The translations under genes and the position numbers were made by a program. From NCBI GenBank assembly GCA_001788495.1, contig MGCF01000126.1, forward strand, positions 1 through 64,000: a stretch of DNA of 64,000 bases. Reading direction: 5' to 3'. The DNA comes from Candidatus Rokubacteria bacterium RIFCSPLOWO2_02_FULL_73_56 (GTDB lineage Bacteria > Methylomirabilota > Methylomirabilia > Rokubacteriales > CSP1-6). Under the pieces are notes generated by a model that was not told the origin of the DNA, made no database searches, and saw only the letters and a program-made list of their open reading frames with translations. Below, piece after piece: positions 1-10,411 of the stretch. The stretch's first letter is position 1. Each line of letters begins with the position of its first letter.

Positions 1-103
1 TGGCCTGGGCGACCTCAGGCGGGCACGGCGACTGGGCGTCGGCCATGGGCGTCATCGCGCCCAGGAACGCCACGCTCATGATGGCTGCGAGAACCTTCTT
101 CAT
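1..103 (-). CDS. exported protein, N-terminal part only (runs off left edge)
   Basis: Reverse strand from ATG at 103: MKKVLAAIMSVAFLGAMTPMADAQSPCPPEVAQA; lysine n-region, hydrophobic core, ADAQ-like cleavage site; GGGGGA upstream of the ATG as Shine-Dalgarno. Confidence 0.55.
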   Translation of the reverse strand, partial: MKKVLAAIMSVAFLGAMTPMADAQSPCPPEVAQA

Positions 104-384
104 CAGTGTCCCCCGTTTGTCTGCGCTGGTTGCGGCCTCGGTACTCCCATTCCCTCCCACGTTCCTTCCCCACGTTCCATTCCGCATGACAGGGGATAAA
201 GCAAGGCCAGTGCCACAGGCGAATCACGCCGATGATTTCCCTAATAACAAGGACTTACGTCAATGTTTAGCTATCAACCATTGGCGTTGTGCCCGGGCTC
301 TCGGGAGGGGGAAGTGCGGCATTCTGCCCTGCCGACTCCCAAAGCGCGGCGCCGGCCAACCCCTATGGTAGGCTGGCTCATATC

Positions 385-1716
385 ATGGTCCGTCCGGCGC
401 CCGTGGCGCCCCTGCTGGCGCTCGCATTCCTCCTGACCGCGTGCGGGGTGACGCGGCCGACCCCCGCCCCCACGACGACGGCCCTCGGGCCGGTCGAGCG
501 CATCCTGGCCAACGGCGTCCGGGTCGTGGTCCAGGAGTTCCGGGCCAGCGAGGTCGTCGCCCTGCAGCTGTGGGTGCGCGCGGGTGGGCGCGACGAGGCG
601 GCCTCGGAGCTCGGCCTGGCCCACTACCTCGAGCACATGCTCTTCAAGGGCACCACCACGCGGCCGCGCGGCTTCGTCGAGCGGGACGTCGAGGCCGCGG
701 GCGGCCGGATCAACGCGGGGACCTCACTCGACTTCACGTACTACCACGTCGTGCTGCCGGCCGCGCGCGCGCGCGACGCGATCGAGATGCTGGCCGACGT
801 CGCGGTCAATTCCTCGCTCGACCCCCGCGAGCTCGAGCTCGAGAAGAAGGTCGTGCTGGAGGAGATGCGCCTCGGCGAGGACAGCCCGCGCCGGCGCCTC
901 GTGCGCCAGCTCTACGAGCGGCTCTTCGACGGCCACCCGTACGGGCGGCCGGTGCTCGGGACGCCGGAGCTGGTGCGCGGGCTCGCGCGCGAGACCTTGC
1001 GGAGCTTCTACCGCCGCCACTACGTACCCGAGGCGTTCACGCTCGTCGTCGTGGGGCCGGTCACGCCGGGCGAGGTGCTCGCCGCGGCGGAGGGGACGCT
1101 CGGGCGTCTGCCCCGGGGCGGCGTCTCGCGCCTGCCCGCGCCGCCGCCGCCGCCGCTCGTCCCGGTGCGCCTGGACACGGAGCGGCCCGGGAGCCAGGCC
1201 CATCTGGCCCTCGGCTGGCTGGCGCCGCGCCTGGACAGCGCCGAGACGCCGGTCGTGGACCTGCTCGCGGCCATCCTCGGCCAGTCGCGCTCGGCGCGGC
1301 TCGTCCAGGCGTTGCGCGAGCGCGAGCCGGTCGTGAGCTCGATCAGCGCCGGGTACTCCGCCCTCGAGGCGGCCGGCGTCGTGACGGTGACGGCCCAGCT
1401 CGAGCCCGCCAACCTCGGGCGCGCCGAGGCCGGCATCCTCGCCGAGATCGGGCGGCTGCGCTCCGCCGGCGTCACGCCGGAGGAGCTCCGGCGCGCCGTG
1501 ACGGCGGCCGAGGCGCGCCACGCGTTCTCGCTCGAGACCGCGGAGGGCCGCGCGTTCGGCTATGGCCGGGCCGAGACGATCTGGCGGCTCGAGGAGGAGC
1601 TGGCCTACATCGACCGGGTGCGCTCGGTCACGGCCGAACAGGTGCGCCAGGCGGCGCGCCGCTACCTCGACCCGGAGCGGTACGTGCGGCTCGCGTTCGT
1701 GCCGCGCCCGCGATGA
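385..1716 (+). CDS. M16 family zinc metallopeptidase, lipoprotein-type signal (catalytic subunit)
   Basis: HYLEHMLFKGT (HxxEH inverted zinc motif), LTAC lipobox-like N-terminus; start moved to ATG 385 within the 289..1716 ORF. Confidence 0.9.
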   Translation: MVRPAPVAPLLALAFLLTACGVTRPTPAPTTTALGPVERILANGVRVVVQEFRASEVVALQLWVRAGGRDEAASELGLAHYLEHMLFKGTTTRPRGFVERDVEAAGGRINAGTSLDFTYYHVVLPAARARDAIEMLADVAVNSSLDPRELELEKKVVLEEMRLGEDSPRRRLVRQLYERLFDGHPYGRPVLGTPELVRGLARETLRSFYRRHYVPEAFTLVVVGPVTPGEVLAAAEGTLGRLPRGGVSRLPAPPPPPLVPVRLDTERPGSQAHLALGWLAPRLDSAETPVVDLLAAILGQSRSARLVQALREREPVVSSISAGYSALEAAGVVTVTAQLEPANLGRAEAGILAEIGRLRSAGVTPEELRRAVTAAEARHAFSLETAEGRAFGYGRAETIWRLEEELAYIDRVRSVTAEQVRQAARRYLDPERYVRLAFVPRPR

Positions 1717-3017
1717 GCCCGGCGGGCCGGCTCGCGCTCCCCGCCGTCCTGGCGTCGCTGCTCCTCGCCGGCGGCGCCGGCGCCGAACCCGGCGCGGTGC
1801 GCCAGCACGTCCTCCCGAACGGCCTGAGGGTGCTCGTCCGCGAGAGCGCGAGCGCGCCCGTCGTCGCCGTCTCGCTCCAGGTGCGGGGCGGCTCCCACTT
1901 CGAGACGGCCGAGACGGCCGGCGTCACGAACTTTCTCCAGCGGGTCATGCTCCGCGGCACGACGAAGCGCTCGGCGGTGCGGCTCGCCGAGGCCGCCGAG
2001 GACATCGGCGGTCGGCTCGACGCCGCCGGCGAGGTGGAGTCGGCCGAGGTGCGGGGCGAGGCGCTCGCACGGCACTGGGAGGCGCTGCTCGCGCTCGTCG
2101 CGGAGGTCGCGCTGGCGCCGGCGTTTCCGTCCGAGGAGATCGAGAAGGAGCGCCGCCTGCTGCTGAGCCAGCTCCGCACGCGCGCCGACAACCCGTTCCC
2201 CGCGGGCTTCGACGCGCTGGTCCGCGAGCTCTACGGGCCGCACCCCTACGCGTGGCCGAGCCTCGGCAGGCGGGCGAGCCTCGAGCGGCTCGGGCGGGAG
2301 GCCCTCGTGGGGCGCTACCGTGAGTTGTACCGGCCCGATCGGATGGTGCTCGCGGTGAGCGGCCAGGTCGCGCGCGCGCGCGTGGTCAGGGCGGCCGAGC
2401 GGCTCTTCGGGAAGCTCGAGCGCCCTGCGGCCGCGATCCCGCCGCCGCCGCCCGTGCCCCCGCGCACCGCGGGGCGCCGGGTCCTCGAGCGCCCGGTCCA
2501 CCAGGCGCACGTGCTGGTCGGCTACCGCGGGCCCGGCCTCACCGAGCCGGCGTACCCGGCCCTGCGCGTGCTCGGCGCGGTGCTCGGAGGCGGCATGGCC
2601 TCGCGGCTCTTCGTCGAGCTGCGCGACAAGGAGGGGCTCGCGTACTCGGTGGGGGCGCTCGCGCCCTACCGCACGGGGCCCGCCTTCCTCGTGGCCTACC
2701 TCGGGACCGCGCCCGCCAGCCTCGAGGCGGCGGAGGCGGGCGTGCTGCGTGAGCTCGCGCGGCTGCGCACCGAGCGCGTCGGCCCGGACGAGCTGGCGCG
2801 CGCCAAGGCCCACCTCCTCGGCCGGCTGGCGATGGACCGGCGGACGAACGCGCGCCGCGCCTGGTACCTGGCCTTCTTCGAGGTCGTCGGCGCCGGCTGG
2901 GACTTCCCCGAGCGCTACGCGCGGGCGCTCGAGGCCGTGACCGCGGAGGACGTCGCCGCGGCGGCCGCGCGCTGGCTCACCGGCCCCACCATCATCGTCC
3001 TCACCCCCGTCCGCTGA
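1713..3017 (+). CDS. M16 family peptidase-like protein lacking the HxxEH motif
   Basis: M16 fold-like sequence, GLAYSVGALAPYRTGPAFLVAYLGTAP; the position of HxxEH reads TNFLQRVMLRGT. ATGA overlap with preceding gene. Confidence 0.85.
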   Translation: MSPAGRLALPAVLASLLLAGGAGAEPGAVRQHVLPNGLRVLVRESASAPVVAVSLQVRGGSHFETAETAGVTNFLQRVMLRGTTKRSAVRLAEAAEDIGGRLDAAGEVESAEVRGEALARHWEALLALVAEVALAPAFPSEEIEKERRLLLSQLRTRADNPFPAGFDALVRELYGPHPYAWPSLGRRASLERLGREALVGRYRELYRPDRMVLAVSGQVARARVVRAAERLFGKLERPAAAIPPPPPVPPRTAGRRVLERPVHQAHVLVGYRGPGLTEPAYPALRVLGAVLGGGMASRLFVELRDKEGLAYSVGALAPYRTGPAFLVAYLGTAPASLEAAEAGVLRELARLRTERVGPDELARAKAHLLGRLAMDRRTNARRAWYLAFFEVVGAGWDFPERYARALEAVTAEDVAAAAARWLTGPTIIVLTPVR

Positions 3018-3733
3018 TGCTGCCGCTCAGGGACGACGTCCCGAGTCGCACGGTGCCGTTCGTGACGTTCGGCTTGATCGCCCTCAACGTGCTGGTGTTC
3101 CTCTACCAGGTCTCGCTCGGCCTCGGGCCGGACCCGCGCAGCGCGCACGCGGCCCAGGCCTTCGTCGCGGAGTTCGGCGTGATCCCGTGCCGGCTCACGG
3201 GCCGCTGCGTGCTCGGCGAGGAGCTGCCGCCGGCCGCGCTGACGATCCTCACGTCGATGTTCGTGCACGGCGGCCTGTTCCACGTGGGCGGCAACATGCT
3301 CTACCTCTGGATCTTCGGCAACAACGTCGAGGACACGCTCGGCCACCTCCGGTTCGCCGTCTTCTACGGCGTGTCGGGCGTCGCGGCGGCGCTGACGCAG
3401 ACGGCGGTGACGCCGCAGTCGCAGATCCCGATGATCGGCGCGAGCGGCGCCGTGTCGGGCATCCTCGGCGCGTACCTGCTGCTGTTCCCGTACGCGCGGA
3501 TCCTCACGCTCCTGGTCTTCGGCTTCTTCGTCCGGCTGGTGTACGTGCCCGCGGTCATCGTGCTGGGCTTCTGGATCGTCGTGCAGTTCCTCAACAGCTT
3601 CATCACCCTGGGCGCCGCGGTGTCGGGCGGCGGGGAGACGGGAGGGACGGCGTGGGTCGCTCACATCGGAGGGTTTCTCGCAGGGATCGTCCTGCTGTTT
3701 CTGATGCGCCGGCGGCGCGGCGCTCGCCTATAA
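3017..3733 (+). CDS. rhomboid family intramembrane serine protease
   Basis: GASGAVSGILGAYLLLFP (GxSG), HGGLFHVGGNMLYLWIFGNNVED, AHIGGFLAG. Confidence 0.92.
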   Translation: MLPLRDDVPSRTVPFVTFGLIALNVLVFLYQVSLGLGPDPRSAHAAQAFVAEFGVIPCRLTGRCVLGEELPPAALTILTSMFVHGGLFHVGGNMLYLWIFGNNVEDTLGHLRFAVFYGVSGVAAALTQTAVTPQSQIPMIGASGAVSGILGAYLLLFPYARILTLLVFGFFVRLVYVPAVIVLGFWIVVQFLNSFITLGAAVSGGGETGGTAWVAHIGGFLAGIVLLFLMRRRRGARL

Positions 3734-3744
3734 TACAGGCACCC

Positions 3745-4536
3745 ATGGCCGCGCGCGTGCGCATCGATCGTTTCCTCGTGGACAGCGGGCTCGTCGAGAG
3801 CCGCGAGAAGGCGGCGCGCCTGATCCTCGCCGGCGAGGTGTTCGTGGACGGCGAGCGGGTCGACAAGGCCGGAGCGCTGATCCCGAAGGACGCGGTGGTC
3901 GAGCTCAAGGGCCGCTCACCGTTCGTCAGCCGCGGCGGCGAGAAGCTTCGCCACGCGCTCGACCACTTCCGGGTCCGGGTCCCGGGGCGCGTGTGCATCG
4001 ACGTGGGCGCGTCGACGGGCGGCTTCACCGACTGCCTGCTCCAGCGGGGCGCCACGCGCGTGTACGCCGTCGACGTCGGCGTGGGCCAGCTCGACGCGAA
4101 ACTGCGGCGCGACCCGCGCGTCGTGGTCATGGAGCGGAGCAACGCGCGCGCCCTCGACCCGCGCATCTTCGGCGAGCAGCCGACGCTCGCGGTCATCGAC
4201 GTGTCGTTCATCTCGCTCGAGAAGGTGCTGCCCGCGGTGTTCGGCGTGCTCGCCCCGCGCGGCGAGATCGTGGCGCTCGTCAAGCCGCAGTTCGAGGTCG
4301 GGCGCCAGCACGTGGGCAAGGGCGGGGTCGTACGCGAACCGGCGCTCCACCGCGCGGCCGTCTCCCGGCTCGCGCGCTTCGCCGTGCTCCGCGGCTGGCA
4401 CGTCCTCGGCGTCACCGCCTCACCGCTGCGCGGGCCCAAGGGCAACTACGAGTTCTTCCTGCACTGCTCGTCGCACGGGCGGACCGCCGCGAACCTGGAG
4501 GCGATGATCGACCGGAGCGTCGAGGCGCTCGCGTGA
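3745..4536 (+). CDS. tlyA: TlyA family rRNA (cytidine-2'-O)-methyltransferase
   Basis: S4 domain RIDRFLVDSGLVESREKAARLILAGEVFVDG plus DVGASTGGFTDCLLQRGA methyltransferase motif. Confidence 0.92.
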   Translation: MAARVRIDRFLVDSGLVESREKAARLILAGEVFVDGERVDKAGALIPKDAVVELKGRSPFVSRGGEKLRHALDHFRVRVPGRVCIDVGASTGGFTDCLLQRGATRVYAVDVGVGQLDAKLRRDPRVVVMERSNARALDPRIFGEQPTLAVIDVSFISLEKVLPAVFGVLAPRGEIVALVKPQFEVGRQHVGKGGVVREPALHRAAVSRLARFAVLRGWHVLGVTASPLRGPKGNYEFFLHCSSHGRTAANLEAMIDRSVEALA

Positions 4537-5390
4537 AGCGGATCGGCGTCGTCGCGCGGCCGGGCGCGGTCCGGGCCCAGGCCGTGGTCGCCGAGCTGCT
4601 CGCCTGGCTGGCGGCGCGCGGCCACGCCGCCGTGCTCGAGAAGGAGACCGCGGCCCTCGTGCCGACCGCGACCGCGCCCTCGGTCGGCAAGCCCGAGCTC
4701 CCCGGGCAGGCGGACCTGATCGTCGTGCTCGGCGGCGACGGCACGCTCCTGTCCATGGCGCGCGCCGTCGGCGACCAGGGCGTGCCGCTGCTCGGCGTCA
4801 ACCTCGGCGGGCTCGGCTTCCTCACCGCGACGACGCTCGAGGAGATGTTCCCGGCGCTCGAGGCCTGGCTGGCCGGGCGCATGGCCGTCGACGAACGGAT
4901 GACGCTGGCGGCGCGCGTGCTCCGCCAGGGCCAGACGCTCGGTGAGCACGCGGCCCTGAACGACGTCGTGATCACGAAGTCGGCGATGAGCCGGATCATC
5001 GACTTCTCGGTGTCGGTGGACGGGCAGTTCGCGACCTCGTACCGCGCCGACGGCCTGATCATCTCGACGCCGACCGGCTCGACCGCGTACTCGCTCTCGG
5101 CCGGCGGGCCCATCCTGTGGCCGGAGATGGACGCGATCGTGCTCACGCCGATCTGCTCGCACACCCTCACCAACCGGCCCATCGTGGTCCCGGGCGCGCA
5201 GCGGGTGGAGGTGACGATCCTGACCAGCGAGGAGGTCATGGTCACGATGGACGGCCAGGTCGGCGTCACCCTGCGCGAGCAGGACACGGTCGAGGTGCGC
5301 CAGGCGGGCGCCCGCATCCGCCTCGTGCGCTTTCCCCAGCAGAGCTTCTTCTCGGTGCTCCGCGCGAAGCTCAAGTGGGGCGAGCGCTAG
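4533..5390 (+). CDS. nadK: NAD kinase
   Basis: VVLGGDGTLLSMAR, NLGGLGFLTA, DGLIISTPTGSTAYSLSAGGPI; GTG start overlapping tlyA stop. Confidence 0.93.
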   Translation: MKRIGVVARPGAVRAQAVVAELLAWLAARGHAAVLEKETAALVPTATAPSVGKPELPGQADLIVVLGGDGTLLSMARAVGDQGVPLLGVNLGGLGFLTATTLEEMFPALEAWLAGRMAVDERMTLAARVLRQGQTLGEHAALNDVVITKSAMSRIIDFSVSVDGQFATSYRADGLIISTPTGSTAYSLSAGGPILWPEMDAIVLTPICSHTLTNRPIVVPGAQRVEVTILTSEEVMVTMDGQVGVTLREQDTVEVRQAGARIRLVRFPQQSFFSVLRAKLKWGER

Positions 5391-5413
5391 CCCCGTATCC
5401 GCGGCGATACCGC

Positions 5414-5443
5414 TTGAGCTACCCCCCGGCGCTGCCCTAGCAT
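5414..5443 (+). promoter_or_regulatory. candidate sigma70-type promoter upstream of recN
   Basis: TTGAGC (5414-5419), 18-nt spacer, TAGCAT (5438-5443). Confidence 0.4.
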
Positions 5444-5451
5444 CGAGCCCG

Positions 5452-7140
5452 ATGCTGCGGGAGCTGCGCGTCCGCAACTTCGCCGTCCTCGAGGCCGTCG
5501 TGGTGCCGCTCGCCCCGGGGCTCAACGTGCTCACCGGCGAGACGGGCGCCGGCAAGTCCATGCTGATCGACGCGATCCTGCTGATCCGGGGGGCGCGCGC
5601 CCAGGGCGACGTCATTCGCGCCGACACCGAGACGGCGACCGTCGAGGCGGTCTTCGACGTCGAGCCCCGCGGCCCGGTCGCGGCGCTGCTCGACGAGGCG
5701 GGGCTCGGTCTCGACGACGGCCAGCTCGTCCTCCGCCGGGAGCTCAGCCGCGCGGGGCGCCACCGGGCCTTCGCCAACGACGCGCCGGTGACGGTCGGGC
5801 TGCTCGAGCGGCTCGGCGACCACCTGGTCGAGGTCCACGGCCAGCACGAGCACCAGCGCCTGCTCGAGCCGGCGCGCCAGCTCGAGCTGCTCGATCGGTT
5901 CGCCGACGCCGAGGACCTGCGCGAGGAGGTCGGCGGCCTGTTCGCGAAGTTCCGCGAGGCGCGCGCCGAGATGGAGCGGGCGCGCGCCGCCGAGCGCGAC
6001 CGGGCGCAGCGCGAGGACCTGCTGCGCTTCCAGGTCGGCGAGCTCGACGCGGCCCGGCTCCGGTCGGGCGAGGAGGCCGAGCTCCGGGCCGAGCTCCGGC
6101 GCGCGCAGCACGCCGAGAAGCTCGCGGGCGGCCTGGCCGAGGCCGCGGCCCTGCTCGACGACGACCGCGACGCGGCCACGAGCCGCCTGGCGCGCGCCGC
6201 CCGCCTGCTCGGCGACCTCGGCCGGATCGATCCCGCCTTCGCGGCGCCCGTGGCGGGGCTCGACGCGGCGCAGGCGCACCTCGAGGAGGTGCTCGCCGCG
6301 CTCCGCGCGCTCCGCGCGGACGTGGTCGTCGAGCCGGGACGGCGCGAGGCGATCGACGAGCGCCTGGACGCGCTCACGCGGCTCAAGCGCAAGTACGGGG
6401 AGAGCGCGGAGGCGATGCTCGGCTTCCGCGAGGAGGCCGCCGCGGAGCTGGACCGTCTCGGGCGCCACGAGGAGATCCTGGCCGAGCAGGAGCGGCTGCT
6501 CGGCGAGCTCCGGGTCGAGCTCGAGGCGGCCGCGACCGCGCTCGCCGACCGGCGGCAGGGCGCCGTCGAGCGGCTCGCGCCCCGCGTCGAGCGCGAGCTC
6601 CGCGCGCTCGGGATGGAGCGCGCGGTCTTCCGCGTGGCCCTCGAGCGCGCGCCGCTCGAGGCAATCGGCGCGCGCGGGCTCGACCGGGTCGAGTTCCGCC
6701 TGTCGACGAACCCGGGCGAGGAGCTGCGCCCGCTGGCGCGCGTCGCGTCGGGCGGCGAGCTCTCGCGCACGATGCTGGCGCTCAAGGCGGTGCTCGCGCG
6801 CGCCGACCGCGTGCCGACGATGGTCTTCGACGAGGTGGACGCGGGTATCGGCGGGCGCGTGGCCTCCGTGGTCGCGCAGAAGCTCGCGGCCGCCGCCGAG
6901 GGGCGGCAGGTGCTCTGCGTCACGCACCTGGCGCCGATCGCGGCGGCGGCGCAGCAGCACCTGCGGGTCGTGAAGAGCGTCCGCGGCGGGCGCACGCGCG
7001 TCGCCGCCGAGCCGCTCGCGGGCGCGGCGCGCGTCGAGGAGATCGCGCGCATGCTGGGCGGCGAGACCGTGACGGACACCGCCCGGGGCCACGCGCGCGC
7101 GCTCCTCGACGCGGCGGGCGGCGGGAAGCGTCGGGGCTGA
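5452..7140 (+). CDS. recN: DNA repair protein RecN
   Basis: [64 protein letters not shown]. Confidence 0.95.
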   Translation: MLRELRVRNFAVLEAVVVPLAPGLNVLTGETGAGKSMLIDAILLIRGARAQGDVIRADTETATVEAVFDVEPRGPVAALLDEAGLGLDDGQLVLRRELSRAGRHRAFANDAPVTVGLLERLGDHLVEVHGQHEHQRLLEPARQLELLDRFADAEDLREEVGGLFAKFREARAEMERARAAERDRAQREDLLRFQVGELDAARLRSGEEAELRAELRRAQHAEKLAGGLAEAAALLDDDRDAATSRLARAARLLGDLGRIDPAFAAPVAGLDAAQAHLEEVLAALRALRADVVVEPGRREAIDERLDALTRLKRKYGESAEAMLGFREEAAAELDRLGRHEEILAEQERLLGELRVELEAAATALADRRQGAVERLAPRVERELRALGMERAVFRVALERAPLEAIGARGLDRVEFRLSTNPGEELRPLARVASGGELSRTMLALKAVLARADRVPTMVFDEVDAGIGGRVASVVAQKLAAAAEGRQVLCVTHLAPIAAAAQQHLRVVKSVRGGRTRVAAEPLAGAARVEEIARMLGGETVTDTARGHARALLDAAGGGKRRG

Positions 7141-7153
7141 GCGCGCGGGCCTG

Positions 7154-7159
7154 TATAAT
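7154..7159 (+). promoter_or_regulatory. TATAAT -10-like element directly upstream of secA
   Basis: TATAAT 12 nt before the secA ATG; no convincing -35. Confidence 0.3.
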
Positions 7160-7171
7160 GAGCGGCGAGAC

Positions 7172-9967
<2,796 letters not shown>

Positions 9968-10175
9968 GGAAGCGAGGCGCTATCGAGCGCATCCGATACC
10001 CTCGCGACGCCCGCACGGGGGAGTGACGGGCCGGCAGTTCGCACGTCCCAGGCATCGAATCGGAGTGGCGACAGGGCTGTCAAGGCCCCGCATCTACCGC
10101 GACCGCTGACCGAGCGGCGGCGCCTCTGGATAGCGCGGAGGGCACGCGCGACGGCATGATCGGCAAACCCTCCAA

Positions 10176-10306
10176 CAGCGCTTCGCCTCCCCGAGAGCTA
10201 CACCCCGAAGCGCCTCGCTGAGCGGATCCTCACATCGAAGGCCGCGGTGGAAGGGGAGCGCAAGCAGGTGACCGTGCTCTTCGCTGACCTGAAGGGCTCG
10301 GGTTGA
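10176..10306 (+). pseudogene. decayed fragment of a class III adenylate/guanylate cyclase-type protein
   Basis: Frame at 10199 reads YTPKRLAERILTSKAAVEGERKQVTVLFADLKGSG*; preceding QRFASP lies in another frame (frameshift); truncated by TGA at 10304. Confidence 0.65.
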
Positions 10307-10337
10307 GGGTGGGGATCCAGGGCCAAGATTTAGGGGA

Positions 10338-10351
10338 CCTCGGCGCCGAGG
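10338..10351. repeat. perfect 14-bp palindrome CCTCGGCGCCGAGG upstream of smc
   Basis: Self-complementary sequence; followed by a T6 run at 10368-10373. Confidence 0.45.
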
Positions 10352-10411
10352 GGCCCCACCCGTGGTGTTTTTTCCTTTGGTCCCGAGCACTTCTCCGTGG
10401 TAAGAAACAGT

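Noticed and set aside
15-227. 70-aa minus-strand ORF at the left edge
   Set aside because: Arg/Gly-rich with no features; the minus-strand frame starting at 103 has a convincing signal peptide instead.
4446-7079. 877-aa minus-strand ORF opposite nadK/recN
   Set aside because: Ser/Arg/Ala-rich shadow ORF; the + strand genes are unambiguous.
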